Of a stretch of DNA of 31,175 nt, positions 1-7,681 are shown piece after piece (within the stretch, counting starts at the first letter, position 1; the number at the start of each line of letters is the position of its first letter). Under the pieces are notes generated by a model that worked only from the letters and a program-made list of their open reading frames with translations, did no database searches and had not been told where the DNA came from. Origin of the DNA: Limiplasma pullistercoris (GTDB lineage Bacteria; Bacillota; Clostridia; Christensenellales; Aristaeellaceae); contig DVMC01000164.1 in assembly GCA_018715165.1 (NCBI GenBank), positions 1 through 31,175 on the forward strand. Reading direction: 5' to 3'. The position numbers were made by a program, and so were the translations under genes.

Positions 1-45
1 ATCCGAAAGCGAGCTGCCGCCGAATTTGGCCACGATCTTTCCCAT
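1..45 (-). CDS. Aspartate kinase, N-terminal fragment (runs off the left edge)
   Basis: Only the first 15 codons are in the window. They read MGKIVAKFGGSSLSD, and the KFGGSS block is the nucleotide-binding N-terminal signature of aspartokinases, which phosphorylate aspartate at the start of the lysine/threonine/methionine pathway. A GGGAGGG ribosome binding site lies just upstream of the ATG, and a good sigma-A-type promoter precedes it, so the gene starts its own transcription unit. Whether it is a LysC-, ThrA- or DapG-type enzyme cannot be told, because the regulatory ACT domains are outside the window. Confidence 0.85.
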   Translation of the reverse strand, partial: MGKIVAKFGGSSLSD

Positions 46-97
46 GGTCGATGTTCCCTCCCGGCCGTTAGGAGGCTCAAAGTCCTCACAAAGATAT

Positions 98-127
98 ATT
101 CTATCCGAAAGCGGGTATCAAAGTCAA
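98..127 (-). promoter_or_regulatory. Promoter for the aspartate kinase gene
   Basis: On the minus strand a -35 box TTGACT (122-127) is separated by 18 nt from a -10 box TAGAAT (98-103). It lies about 50 nt upstream of the aspartokinase ATG and downstream of the terminator of the preceding operon, so the kinase appears to be transcribed independently. Confidence 0.6.
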
Positions 128-154
128 TCCCCGGACCCGTTTCCGGCTGCATGA

Positions 155-191
155 CAAAAAACCATCCCAGGGCCCTTCGGTCCGGGATGGT
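155..191 (-). terminator. Rho-independent terminator of the ireB-ruvX-GNAT operon
   Basis: Read on the minus strand, ACCATCCC pairs with GGGATGGT (161-168 with 184-191), with an inner GC-rich extension, and is followed by a run of six T (155-160). It lies about 30 nt after the stop codon of the GNAT gene. Confidence 0.85.
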
Positions 192-221
192 TCACGATAT
201 GCAGGCCGGCAACGCACGGTG

Positions 222-767
222 TCATGCGCGGGCCTCATATTCCTCTTTGAGGATGCTGAGGATCCCCACGTCGCAAAACCGCCCATCCGTGAAAAAGGCG
301 TGGCGCTTCACGCCTTCCAGCACGAAACCGGCCTTCTGATAGCACTGGCGCGCAGCGTGGTTTTCCATGTGGACCTCCATCTCCAGCCGCTCCAGGCCCA
401 GCGTGCGGAATGCGAAGCACTGCATCAGTTCCAGCGCCTCCCGGCCCAGGCCCTGCCCGCGGTTCGCCGCGCTGCCGATGACCATGCCCAATTCGCCGCA
501 CCTAAGCCGCCAGTCCACGCGAAACATGTCCAGCTGCCCGATATAGCGCTCGTCCCCGCGGTCCGCGATGACGAAGTTGTAGGCGTTATGGCTGCTTTGC
601 AACATGCGGGAGAGAAACTCCTCGCTGTCCACCATGGTCTGCGGAGGCCAGAAGCGCGTGGACAGATAGCGGGTGGTTTCGGCGTCGTTGACCCATTTGC
701 GGATATCTCCGATGTCGTCGGCCTTGTATTCGCGCAGCATCACGCGCTCACCCAACAGCCTCGGCAT
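222..767 (-). CDS. GNAT family N-acetyltransferase, RimJ/RimL-like
   Basis: A 181-residue single-domain acetyltransferase. The acetyl-CoA pyrophosphate-binding motif is RGQGLG at about residues 103-108. The order of blocks (MLREYKADD, then RYIGQLDM, then the P-loop, then NHAARQCYQKAGF) is that of the RimJ/RimL branch, which acetylates protein N-termini or small molecules such as amino acids and aminoglycosides. The substrate cannot be read from sequence. It is the last gene of the ireB operon, three bases after the DUF1292 gene's stop codon, and is followed by a strong terminator. The link with its neighbours looks positional rather than functional. Confidence 0.85.
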   Translation of the reverse strand: MPRLLGERVMLREYKADDIGDIRKWVNDAETTRYLSTRFWPPQTMVDSEEFLSRMLQSSHNAYNFVIADRGDERYIGQLDMFRVDWRLRCGELGMVIGSAANRGQGLGREALELMQCFAFRTLGLERLEMEVHMENHAARQCYQKAGFVLEGVKRHAFFTDGRFCDVGILSILKEEYEARA

Positions 768-770
768 GCG

Positions 771-1097
771 TTACTCCTCGTCCCCGTCGTCCAGGTCGAC
801 GGCTTCCATCTCAAGCGCCGCGGCCTCGTCCTCTTCCTCCATGGCGGCCATGCACTTGTCGAACACGGCGTTGAACTCCGCCTCATCCTCGATGGTGGCG
901 TACACGTCCTCATCGCTCTCCTCGTCGCGGATGATTTTGAGGATGATGGCCTCGCCTTCCTTACAGTCGTCGGTGTCCTCCGTCGCCTCAAGGACCACAT
1001 AATAATTGCCCTCATGCTCAATGGTCATAAGGTGCTCAAAGTTTACATCCTTGCCATTTTCATCCTGAAGCTGCACCAGGTTATCGTTCTCCTGCAT
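771..1097 (-). CDS. DUF1292 family protein (YrzB-like)
   Basis: A small, very acidic protein of 108 residues, with Asp/Glu-rich stretches especially at the C-terminus (EEEDEAAALEME and DLDDGDEE). The core, with FEHLMTIEHEGNYYVVLE followed by EGEAIILKI, matches DUF1292, a family of unknown function encoded after ruvX in many Firmicutes. I chose the second ATG (1097) because GAGGA lies 6 nt upstream of it. The first ATG, at 1103, overlaps the ruvX stop as ATGA and would place the same ribosome binding site too close. Translation is likely coupled to ruvX. Confidence 0.8.
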   Translation of the reverse strand: MQENDNLVQLQDENGKDVNFEHLMTIEHEGNYYVVLEATEDTDDCKEGEAIILKIIRDEESDEDVYATIEDEAEFNAVFDKCMAAMEEEDEAAALEMEAVDLDDGDEE

Positions 1098-1099
1098 GT

Positions 1100-1528
1100 T
1101 CATTCCTCTTTCCGCCGGCCCTGCGAGGCCAGCCATTGTTCCAGTATGACCGTCGCGGCCAGCTTATCCACGTGCCGCCTGCGGTCCTCCCGCCGCACGC
1201 CGGAATCGATGAGCACAGCCTCGGCCGTCACGGTGGTCAGCCGCTCATCCTGATAGCGGACCGTCAGGCCCGCCTTCTCCAGCACCGCGCCAAAATCCTT
1301 GACCTTCTGTGCCTGCGGTCCCGCGCTGCCGTCCATATTGAGCGGCAGGCCCAGCAGCACGCTTTCGCATCCCATACGCCGGCAGAGCTCCGCCACATAC
1401 CGGCTGTCGGGGCCATAACCCACGCGCCGGTAGACCTCCAGCGGCTGGGCGATGGTGCCCGTGGGGTCGCTCACAGCCACGCCGATGCGCACGTCGCCCA
1501 CATCCAGCGCCAGAATCCGTCCCGCCAT
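1100..1528 (-). CDS. ruvX: RuvX/YqgF family RNase H-fold nuclease
   Basis: 142 residues, the usual length for RuvX (YqgF), which has been linked to Holliday junction resolution and to 16S rRNA 5'-end maturation. The RNase H-like fold begins with LALDVGDVRIGVAVSD, carrying the first catalytic Asp. The middle has LLGLPLNMDGS and the later block YQDERLTTV supplies further acidic active-site residues. The ATG at 1528 follows directly after the ireB stop. A TTG twelve bases upstream is possible but its spacing from the nearest purine run is poor. The order ireB-ruvX-DUF1292 is conserved in Firmicutes. Confidence 0.92.
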   Translation of the reverse strand: MAGRILALDVGDVRIGVAVSDPTGTIAQPLEVYRRVGYGPDSRYVAELCRRMGCESVLLGLPLNMDGSAGPQAQKVKDFGAVLEKAGLTVRYQDERLTTVTAEAVLIDSGVRREDRRRHVDKLAATVILEQWLASQGRRKEE

Positions 1529-1529
1529 G

Positions 1530-1790
1530 TCAGCCGTCAAGCCCCTGCAGATAGACCCTGACCAGCTCCTCCATGATCTCGTCGCGCTCCAGGCGGCAAA
1601 TCATGCTGCGGGCCTGGCCGTAGCTGGTGATATAGGTGGGATCGCCCGAAATCAGGTAGCCCACCAGCTGGGTCACGGGATCATAGCCCTTGGCCTGCAG
1701 GGCGCGGTATACATGCGAAAGGATGGTGCTGGCGTCGTTGCCCCCCTCCACGACGGGCGAAAACTTCGTCGTTCCATTCATTTCGTTCAT
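1530..1790 (-). CDS. ireB: IreB family regulatory phosphoprotein (UPF0297)
   Basis: 86 residues, matching IreB in length and in blocks such as VYRALQAKGYDPVTQLVGY and SGDPTYITSY. In Enterococcus, IreB is phosphorylated on N-terminal threonines by the PASTA kinase IreK and affects cephalosporin tolerance. Two adjacent threonines (residues 7-8) sit in the N-terminal tail here and are candidate phosphosites by analogy. The start is set by a strong GGAGGAGG about 9 nt upstream. A promoter at 1829-1856 makes it the first gene of the operon with ruvX, the DUF1292 gene and the GNAT gene. The usual upstream neighbour alaS is missing. Confidence 0.92.
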   Translation of the reverse strand: MNEMNGTTKFSPVVEGGNDASTILSHVYRALQAKGYDPVTQLVGYLISGDPTYITSYGQARSMICRLERDEIMEELVRVYLQGLDG

Positions 1791-1828
1791 AAGCCGGTTC
1801 CTCCTCCTTCAGAGGTGATACAGAAGTA

Positions 1829-1856
1829 ATTATACACCAACTTCCCGTCTTTGCAA
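1829..1856 (-). promoter_or_regulatory. Promoter for the ireB operon
   Basis: On the minus strand TTGCAA (1851-1856) and a perfect TATAAT (1829-1834) are separated by 16 nt, about 40 nt upstream of the ireB ATG. It lies in the gap after the AI-2E permease gene, in which I see no clear terminator, so some read-through from upstream is possible. Confidence 0.65.
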
Positions 1857-1887
1857 AGCATTTCTTGGTTTTTAATCCGTTTCTAAG

Positions 1888-2934
1888 CTACCCCTGTCCG
1901 ACATCCTGCGATCGCCGCAGGCTGATGATCCGTAGCGCCGCGCGCGCACACAAAAGCAGCGGCACCGACAGAAGAATGCCTCCGATGCCGCCCGCCGCGC
2001 CGCCCAGCATCACGCACAGCACCACCGCCACGGGATGCAGGCGGGTGGCGTCGCTCATCAGCTGGGGCGACAGCATGCCGCCCTCCAGCTGCTGCACCAC
2101 GACGACCACGCCCAGCGCCCACAGTGTGCGTCCCAGGCCGCCGGGCAGGGAAAACAGCGCCACCAGCACCCCGCCCAGAAAGGGCCCCACATAGGGAATC
2201 AGCTCCAGCACGCCCATGACCACACCCAGCAAAAGCCACGCCGGCACCCCGCAAAACAGCAGGCCCAGGGCCGTCAGGCCACCCACCATGGCCGATACCA
2301 TCAGCTGTCCGCGCAGGTAGCCCGCCGTTTCCCGGCGCATCTCGCGCAGAATCCGAACGGTTACATCCCTTTTCTCCACCGGTGTCAGCGACAAAAGCCA
2401 CTGGCCGATCTGCCTGCGGTCGCGCAGAAAATAAAAGCCGAAAACGGGCGCCAGCAGCCATTTGCCAACGCTCCCCGCCACCCCGCCCACCCAGGCCATG
2501 GCCGCGGGCGCGGCGGCGCTGAGCGCCTCTTCGCCCCGGCTGAGCAGCGAACCCCGCAGTTCCCCGTCCAGCGCGATACCGTTTTGCGCCAGCCAGCCCT
2601 GCGCGCGGGCCAGCCATTCCTCCGCCGCGTTGTAGAGCACGGGCAGCAATGCCACCAGCTGCCTGCCCTGATGGATCAGCGCCGGCGCAAGCAACAGCAC
2701 GGATGCCAGCGCGAGCGCACTCAGGCTTGCCATGGACAGCGTGGCAGCCGTGGCGGGCGAAAAGCGTTTTTCCAGCCGCTTCATCACCGGCAGCGCCGCC
2801 AACGCCACCAGCATGCCAAAAAACAGTTGTACGGCGGCCTGCCAGATCAGATCGCGCGCCCAGAAGGCAGCCGCCAGCGCCGCGCCGGTCCACAGAACGC
2901 GCATGCGCAGATAGGTTGCGCCGTTTCGCTGCAT
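1888..2934 (-). CDS. AI-2E family transporter (YtvI/PerM-like permease)
   Basis: 348 residues, almost entirely hydrophobic. There is a pair of N-terminal membrane segments, a soluble central stretch (about residues 100-190) and a C-terminal membrane block that includes LELIPYVGPFLGG, the most recognisable motif of the AI-2E exporter / PerM family. Members export autoinducer-2 or act as ion antiporters or permeases of unknown substrate, so no transport role is assigned. The start has AAAGGAG 8-9 nt upstream. It lies downstream of the PRC-barrel and 47-residue protein genes and probably shares their transcript. In many Firmicutes this permease gene precedes alaS. Confidence 0.88.
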   Translation of the reverse strand: MQRNGATYLRMRVLWTGAALAAAFWARDLIWQAAVQLFFGMLVALAALPVMKRLEKRFSPATAATLSMASLSALALASVLLLAPALIHQGRQLVALLPVLYNAAEEWLARAQGWLAQNGIALDGELRGSLLSRGEEALSAAAPAAMAWVGGVAGSVGKWLLAPVFGFYFLRDRRQIGQWLLSLTPVEKRDVTVRILREMRRETAGYLRGQLMVSAMVGGLTALGLLFCGVPAWLLLGVVMGVLELIPYVGPFLGGVLVALFSLPGGLGRTLWALGVVVVVQQLEGGMLSPQLMSDATRLHPVAVVLCVMLGGAAGGIGGILLSVPLLLCARAALRIISLRRSQDVGQG

Positions 2935-3000
2935 AGCGCCGCTCCTTTCCGCAAAGCCTGTACGGGCGGCGCCCGATTGTCAGGCGCCGCCCGAAACGAC

Positions 3001-3144
3001 TTACCACATCTTGGCCATTCTGATCAGCTTGTCCATCTGCTTCTGCGCCTGTCTTTTGAGCTTCTGGTTGCTGGGCATCAGCATCGCGCCCGCGCCTACC
3101 GCAAAGCCGATCGCACCCGCCGCCGCCGTTTTGAGCATGCTCAT
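3001..3144 (-). CDS. Small single-span membrane protein, 47 residues
   Basis: A short gene whose ATG overlaps the stop of the PRC-barrel gene (ATGA), which argues strongly that it is translated by coupling. The product has an N-terminal hydrophobic, glycine-rich stretch (AAAGAIGFAVGAGAMLM) followed by a basic amphipathic tail rich in Lys, Gln and Met. This resembles YtxH-type small membrane proteins, but similarity of composition alone does not prove family membership. The AI-2E permease gene follows after 66 nt. The function is unknown. A membrane-anchored partner of the PRC-barrel protein is conceivable. Confidence 0.7.
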   Translation of the reverse strand: MSMLKTAAAGAIGFAVGAGAMLMPSNQKLKRQAQKQMDKLIRMAKMW

Positions 3145-3626
3145 CCGCCGTCCTCCTCTCCCAATGTCCGCTTGAGCTGCGCCCATGTCAGGAGCCCCGG
3201 CACCACGACCTCGCCCGTGCGCGCGCCTTCGTCCACGCGGTACTGCGCCGCGTAGGCCCGCCTGCCCAATAGCCGGTAAACCGGACCGGGGCTCAATTCC
3301 AGCGCTTCCAGCCGCAGCGTGTCGCCGCAGATGATCACGTCGGTCACCTCGCCCACGCACTCCCCCGTCGTCAGGAAAGCGCGCCCCAGCCTGCCCGGCC
3401 GGCCGTCCGGCACGGAACCCGGCTTTTGCCTGACGAGCACGCAGCTTTTTCCCACCACGGCGATGCCGTCGCCGGAAATCCATTTGGCGGCACCGATGCC
3501 CTTGCGCACCACCACGCCGCTCAATCTGCGCGCACGCGCGTCCGGCACGGCGCGTTCCACGTATCCCAGACGGCGGTCCTGCCACACCACGGGCAGGCCT
3601 ACCATGCGGTTGAGGCTCGTGAGCAT
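3141..3626 (-). CDS. PRC-barrel domain protein
   Basis: 161 residues containing two PRC-barrel-like beta units, at about residues 1-75 (MLTSLNRMVGLPVV to LSGVVVRKG) and 80-135 (LGRAFLTTGECVGEVTDV onward). PRC-barrels occur in photosynthetic reaction centre H subunits, RimM and small sporulation or stress proteins, and usually mediate protein or RNA contacts. The start at 3626 is preferred because AAAGGAG lies 8 nt upstream. A longer in-frame extension upstream has no such site and no domain content. It is the first gene of a group with the 47-residue protein and the AI-2E permease, an arrangement like the yrrD/yrrI region near alaS in Bacillus. Confidence 0.8.
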   Translation of the reverse strand: MLTSLNRMVGLPVVWQDRRLGYVERAVPDARARRLSGVVVRKGIGAAKWISGDGIAVVGKSCVLVRQKPGSVPDGRPGRLGRAFLTTGECVGEVTDVIICGDTLRLEALELSPGPVYRLLGRRAYAAQYRVDEGARTGEVVVPGLLTWAQLKRTLGEEDGG

Positions 3627-3973
3627 GCCTTCGTCTCCTTTCCACAGGCGTACCGCTATGTTGCCCGGCCTGCGGCGGCGCGCTGCAAACAATGCCTGGC
3701 AAAACCGGAAGCCGACGTGCGGGCATGCCATTTTTTCATCTGCGCCGCTGGAAAATCCACCCGTCTTCGGGCGCGTTAAGCGCTCTGCATACGCGGGATG
3801 GCGGCGGATGTTCTCCCAGATTCGTCCATTTTAATACCGTTTGGGCCTTTCTTTTCCTGATATTGGATGGATGAGGGCGTCTTTGGCGGAAGGGATGGCC
3901 CTCGCTGGTTCGTCAGATGAGAGAACGGCAAGGGGAAACCCCTTGGCCAAAACAAAAAGGAGGTATCCCGAAT
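3627..3973. other. Intergenic region between divergent genes, with a leader hairpin
   Basis: A 347-nt stretch without a supported gene. I found no convincing -35/-10 pair for either flanking gene. The only clear structure is a perfect hairpin AAGGGG-AAA-CCCCTT at 3930-3944, some 15 nt before the ribosome binding site of the SH3 gene and followed by an A-rich tract, so it would lie in that gene's mRNA leader. Confidence 0.4.
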
Positions 3974-4921
3974 ATGCAAAAGACCCCTCTCTACAAAAGA
4001 TGCCTCCCGGCGCTGGCGCTGATTCTGGCGCTGATGCTGCCGCTGGTCTCGCTGGCCGAGGTCAGCAAGGTCGTCCAGGGCGGCGCGCTCAATATGCGTG
4101 CGGAGCCCTCCCTGTCGGCGCAGGTGCTCAGGCAGTACCCCACCGGCACGTGGATGACGGTCCTTGAGGACATGGGCGAATGGAGCAAGGTGCGCGTGAA
4201 CGGTCTGGAGGGCTATGTGATGAGCAAGTACCTTTCCGACACGTCCAGCGACAGTACCCTCTATGTGCGCACCAACACCGGCCGCGGCCTGAACCTGCGC
4301 GACCTGCCCAGCCTGGAAGGCAACATCATCACCAGCTACAAGCCCGGCACGGCGGTGACCGTCCTGCTGCGCGGCAACGGCTGGTACAAGGTAAGCGTTG
4401 ATGGCAAGACCGGCTATATGGCCAGTCAGTACCTCAGCGCCTCCCAGAGCAGCGGTGGCAGCGGTTCCACCACCGGCTATCCCAAGACCGGCGTGGTCAA
4501 CAACCCTGGCGCCAACCAGGTGCTCCTGCTTCGCGAAACCGCCAGCACGGACGCCCGCGTCCTGGGTTACTACCGCAACGGCACCAGCGTGCAGCTGCTG
4601 GGTGAGAGCGGCAGCTTCTACAAGGTGACGGTGGGTGGCAAGAGCGGTTACATGATGAAGAAGTACATCAAGGTGACCGGCTCCTCCACCGGCGGCAGCT
4701 CCACGCTGCCCCAGACTCCCTTCACCGCCAAGCTGGTCAACCCCAACGGCAACTACATCGTCAACTTCCGCACGGCCCCCGGCCTGAGCTCGCCGATCAT
4801 CAAGGCGCATCCCGTGGGCACGGAGATCACCGTCCTTGAGGTCGGCGATGTGTGGTGCAAGGCCGAGATCGACGGCGTGACCGGTTACGTCAGCCGCTAC
4901 TTCTTCCAGGCCGTCAAGTAA
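3974..4921 (+). CDS. Secreted protein with four bacterial SH3 domains
   Basis: 315 residues. The N-terminus is a classical signal peptide (basic MQKTPLYKR, then LPALALILALMLPLVSLAE). Four SH3b units follow at about residues 30-87, 94-155, 170-235 and 250-315. Each has the LNMR/LNLR/LLLR/VNFR strand, a GT or GN turn, a WSKV/WYKV/FYKV/WCKA strand and a GYV or GYM close. Gly/Ser/Thr linkers separate units 2-3 and 3-4. Such domains bind peptidoglycan or cell-surface ligands. No catalytic domain is attached, so it is probably a wall-binding or scaffold protein. AAGGAGG lies about 10 nt upstream of the chosen ATG. Confidence 0.9.
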   Translation: MQKTPLYKRCLPALALILALMLPLVSLAEVSKVVQGGALNMRAEPSLSAQVLRQYPTGTWMTVLEDMGEWSKVRVNGLEGYVMSKYLSDTSSDSTLYVRTNTGRGLNLRDLPSLEGNIITSYKPGTAVTVLLRGNGWYKVSVDGKTGYMASQYLSASQSSGGSGSTTGYPKTGVVNNPGANQVLLLRETASTDARVLGYYRNGTSVQLLGESGSFYKVTVGGKSGYMMKKYIKVTGSSTGGSSTLPQTPFTAKLVNPNGNYIVNFRTAPGLSSPIIKAHPVGTEITVLEVGDVWCKAEIDGVTGYVSRYFFQAVK

Positions 4922-4936
4922 ACCTCAACAAAAAGG

Positions 4937-4967
4937 GGGCTGCCGCGCTTCTCAAGCGCGGCAGCCC
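4937..4967. terminator. Bidirectional terminator between convergent genes
   Basis: A 14-bp GC-rich perfect stem (GGGCTGCCGCGCTT paired with AAGCGCGGCAGCCC) with a 3-nt loop. It is followed by CTTTTCATTT on the plus strand and flanked by AAAAA on the left, which gives a T-tract on the minus strand. It serves the SH3 gene (plus) and the DUF523 gene (minus). Confidence 0.95.
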
Positions 4968-4984
4968 TTTTCATTTGTGCATTT

Positions 4985-5425
4985 TCAGTTTTCCGTTTTC
5001 AGCAGCTCCTGCGCCTTAGACTCGCCGATCACCCTGACGCCCCGCTCCGAAAGCAGGCGCGCGCACAGGCCGTCGCCGTCCGTGAGCGTGCCGGTAAAGG
5101 TCCCGTCGTAGATCCTTCCCAGGCCGCAGGAAGGGCTGCGCTCCTTGAGCAGCGCGCACTCGCAGCCGCAGGCCCGCGCGATCTTCTCCGCCTCCTGCGC
5201 GCCGCGCCAAAACGCCTCCGTCACATCCCGACCGTCGCGCGATACCACCCGTCCGTCCCGGATTTCGGAAGGTTCGCGCGGGGTGGGCAGGCCGCCCATC
5301 ACCTCTGGGCAGACGGGAATCAGGACGTGGCGTTTCCTCAGATCGTCCAGGCAGTCCAGGCGCTGCGTCCCGCCGTCATACCGGCATCGAAAGCCCATCA
5401 GGCACGCGCTGACCAATACGTTCAT
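4985..5425 (-). CDS. DUF523 domain protein (YbbK-like)
   Basis: 146 residues. The N-terminal VSACLMGFRCRYDGG and the central VCPEVMGGLPTPREP and LKERSPSCGLGRIYDG are the diagnostic blocks of DUF523, with conserved cysteines in CLMG, VCPE and PSCG that suggest a metal or Fe-S site or a redox role. The biochemical function is not established. It is the last gene of the operon starting with the phosphodiester glycosidase gene, 22 nt after pyk, and reads into the bidirectional terminator. Confidence 0.88.
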   Translation of the reverse strand: MNVLVSACLMGFRCRYDGGTQRLDCLDDLRKRHVLIPVCPEVMGGLPTPREPSEIRDGRVVSRDGRDVTEAFWRGAQEAEKIARACGCECALLKERSPSCGLGRIYDGTFTGTLTDGDGLCARLLSERGVRVIGESKAQELLKTEN

Positions 5426-5447
5426 GGCTCGTTCCCCCTGCGCAGGC

Positions 5448-7208
5448 TCACATCGAGCGGGTGGAGTTGCAGCTGACCATGCCGCGCTCGGCGTCCAGCG
5501 TCACCACCGCGCCGCTCTTGAGGATGCGGGTGGCGTTTTCCGCGCCGATGATCACGGGGATGTTCAGGCTCATACCGGCGATGGCGCCGTGGCCGTTGGG
5601 GTTGGAATCCTCCAGGATCAGGCCGCTGGCCTTGCGCACCAGGGGCAGGAGCGTGTTGCTCGTCTGGGGGATGACCAGAATGTCGCCGTCCTGGAAGGTG
5701 CGCAGGGCCTCTTCGCCGTTCTGACACACGCACAGGCTGCCGCAGCAGCTCTGCTCCGTCACGCCGTGGCCGGTGACCAGAATGTGGCCCACCACATGCA
5801 CCTTCATCAGGTTGGTGGTGCCGCTGATGCCCAGCGGGACGCCGGCAGTCATCACCACCAGCTCGCCATCGTGCAGAAGCCCGGCTTCCTCGCCCGCCTG
5901 CACCGCGCGCTCAAACAGATCGTCTGTGTTGGTAGCCTCCTCGATTATGAGCGGGATCACGCCCCAGCTCAAATTGAGCTGGCGGCAGACCGTCTCATCG
6001 GTGGTGCAGCAGATGATGGGACAGCTCGGGCGATACTTGGAGATCATGCGCGCGGTGCGCCCGCCCTTGGTGACGGTGAGAATGGCCGCCGCGCCCAGAT
6101 CATGCGCCGAAGTGCAGGTGGCATGCGAGATGGCGTTGGTCACGTCGGGGGTGAGATCGGTGTCGCGCTCCTTGAAACGCTTGCGGTAGTTGATATCCGC
6201 CTCGGCGGACATGGCGATGCGCGCCATGGTCTGCACGGCTTCCACCGGATACTGGCCCGCCGCCGTCTCGCCGGAAAGCATGATGGCGCTGGTGCCGTCG
6301 TAGATGGCGTTGGCCACGTCAGCGGCCTCGGCGCGGGTGGGGCGCGGGTTTTTCATCATGCTGTCGAGCATCTGGGTGGCGGTGATGACCTGCTTGCCGG
6401 AGGAGTAGGCCTTGTGGATGAGCATCTTCTGGATGACCGGCACCTTCTCCAGCGGGATCTCCACGCCCAGGTCGCCGCGGGCCACCATGATGCCGTCGCT
6501 CACGCGCAGGATCTCGTCGATGTTCTGCACGCCCTGCATGTTTTCGATCTTGGCGATGATGGACACATTGGTGCGGCCCAGGGCGCTGAAGAGCTTGCGC
6601 ACGTCCAGAATGTCCTCCGCACTGCGGGTGAAGGAGGCGGCGACGAAGTCCACGCCGTTCTTGACGCCGAAGGCGATGTCCTCGCGGTCCTTGGGGCTGA
6701 GGTAAGGCATGCTGAGGTCCACGTCGGGGACGTTGACGCTCTTTCGGTCGGAGATGACGCCGTCGTTGTTGACGATGCAGACGATCTCGCTGGCGGTGAG
6801 GCTGCGCACGGTCATGCCCACCAGGCCGTCATCGATGAGGATGGTGGTGCCTTCCTGGATATCGCGCGGCAGGTCGGGGTAGGTGATGGAGGCGCGCTCG
6901 GCGTTGCCCACCACGCTCTGGGTAAGCAAAGTAAAGGTCTGGCCCTTCTTGAGCTGGACCTTTCCGTTTTCAAACGTTTCCAAACGGATTTCCGGACCCT
7001 TGGTATCCAGCATGATGGCGATGGGCAGGTTCAGCTCCCGCCGGAACGCCTCGATGCGGCGGATGTTGTTCAGGTGCGTTTCGTGCGTTCCATGCGAAAA
7101 GTTGAGCCGGGCTACGTTCATGCCCGACAGAATCAGTTCGCGGAGGACGGCGTCGTCCTCGGTGGAGGGGCCGAGCGTGCATACGATCTTGGTCTTGCGG
7201 TGGATCAT
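5448..7208 (-). CDS. pyk: Pyruvate kinase with extra C-terminal swivelling domain
   Basis: 586 residues, of the long Bacillus/Clostridium type. The catalytic barrel has KIVCTLGPST at the N-terminus, IAKIENMQGV (active-site Lys and Glu), MVARGDLGVEIP (Mg-binding) and TATQMLDSM. The regulatory domain follows at about 350-470. An additional PEP-utiliser-like swivelling domain occupies about 490-586 (GLILEDSNPNGHGAIAGMSLNIP). It makes pyruvate and ATP from PEP and ADP. The ATG at 7208 is preferred, since GGAAAGGA lies 9 nt upstream. The in-frame ATG at 7217 overlaps the ogt stop but leaves no room for that site. ppdK, for the reverse-capable enzyme, lies 14 kb away. Confidence 0.96.
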   Translation of the reverse strand: MIHRKTKIVCTLGPSTEDDAVLRELILSGMNVARLNFSHGTHETHLNNIRRIEAFRRELNLPIAIMLDTKGPEIRLETFENGKVQLKKGQTFTLLTQSVVGNAERASITYPDLPRDIQEGTTILIDDGLVGMTVRSLTASEIVCIVNNDGVISDRKSVNVPDVDLSMPYLSPKDREDIAFGVKNGVDFVAASFTRSAEDILDVRKLFSALGRTNVSIIAKIENMQGVQNIDEILRVSDGIMVARGDLGVEIPLEKVPVIQKMLIHKAYSSGKQVITATQMLDSMMKNPRPTRAEAADVANAIYDGTSAIMLSGETAAGQYPVEAVQTMARIAMSAEADINYRKRFKERDTDLTPDVTNAISHATCTSAHDLGAAAILTVTKGGRTARMISKYRPSCPIICCTTDETVCRQLNLSWGVIPLIIEEATNTDDLFERAVQAGEEAGLLHDGELVVMTAGVPLGISGTTNLMKVHVVGHILVTGHGVTEQSCCGSLCVCQNGEEALRTFQDGDILVIPQTSNTLLPLVRKASGLILEDSNPNGHGAIAGMSLNIPVIIGAENATRILKSGAVVTLDAERGMVSCNSTRSM

Positions 7209-7213
7209 TGCGA

Positions 7214-7681
7214 TCATCCTTTCCGGGATTGTTCGATTTCAAGCAGCTTTCTTTTGATCTCAAGCCCTCCCGCGTAACCGGTCAGGCTTCCGTCCGCCCC
7301 CACCACGCGGTGGCAGGGAATCAAGACGGGCAAAGGGTTGCGGTGATTGGCCATGCCCACGGCCCGATATGCGCGCGGGCTGCCCACGGCCTGCGCCTGC
7401 TGGGCGTAGGTGCGCGTCTGCCCGTAGGGAATCTCCAGCAGCGCCTGCCAGCAGCGCCGCTGAAACGGCGTGCCCCGCGCATCCAGCGGCAGGTCAAAAA
7501 CCGTCCGCTCGCCGCAAAAGTATTCCTCTAACTGCGCAAACGCACGCCGGATGAGCGACGTTTCCGCAATCAGCGCGCCCTGGGGCGCGTGCGGACCGAA
7601 CAGCACCCCCGTCAGCACGCCCGCCTCCTCTGTCAATGTCAGGGCCCCAATGGGCGTTTCCCGCGTCCATGCACTGGTCAT
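7214..7681 (-). CDS. ogt: Methylated-DNA--[protein]-cysteine S-methyltransferase
   Basis: 155 residues, the normal size of Ogt/MGMT suicide repair proteins, which move the methyl group of O6-methylguanine onto their own cysteine. The active-site motif IPCHRVVG is present with the acceptor Cys at residue 123. The helix-turn-helix region YGQTRTYAQQAQAVGSPRAY and the GYAGGLEIKRKLLEIE block downstream are also canonical. Its ATG overlaps the stop of the Lgt-like gene (ATGA) and its stop is 5 nt before pyk's start, so it is translated within the same operon. Confidence 0.95.
   Translation of the reverse strand: MTSAWTRETPIGALTLTEEAGVLTGVLFGPHAPQGALIAETSLIRRAFAQLEEYFCGERTVFDLPLDARGTPFQRRCWQALLEIPYGQTRTYAQQAQAVGSPRAYRAVGMANHRNPLPVLIPCHRVVGADGSLTGYAGGLEIKRKLLEIEQSRKG

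Noticed and set aside
1883..3007. A 374-codon frame overlapping the AI-2E permease gene on the same strand
   Set aside because: It is an alternative frame with an Arg/Gly-rich translation. The permease frame has the LIPYVGPFLGG motif and a proper start.
4070..4915. Internal repeats of the SH3 gene as a possible CRISPR or tandem DNA repeat
   Set aside because: The repetition is at the protein-domain level (four SH3b units) with diverged DNA. There are no regular short repeats or spacers.
5145..7277. A 710-codon open frame on the plus strand opposite pyk
   Set aside because: It is an antisense frame with His/Asp/Val-rich low-complexity content, and it spans three real minus-strand genes.
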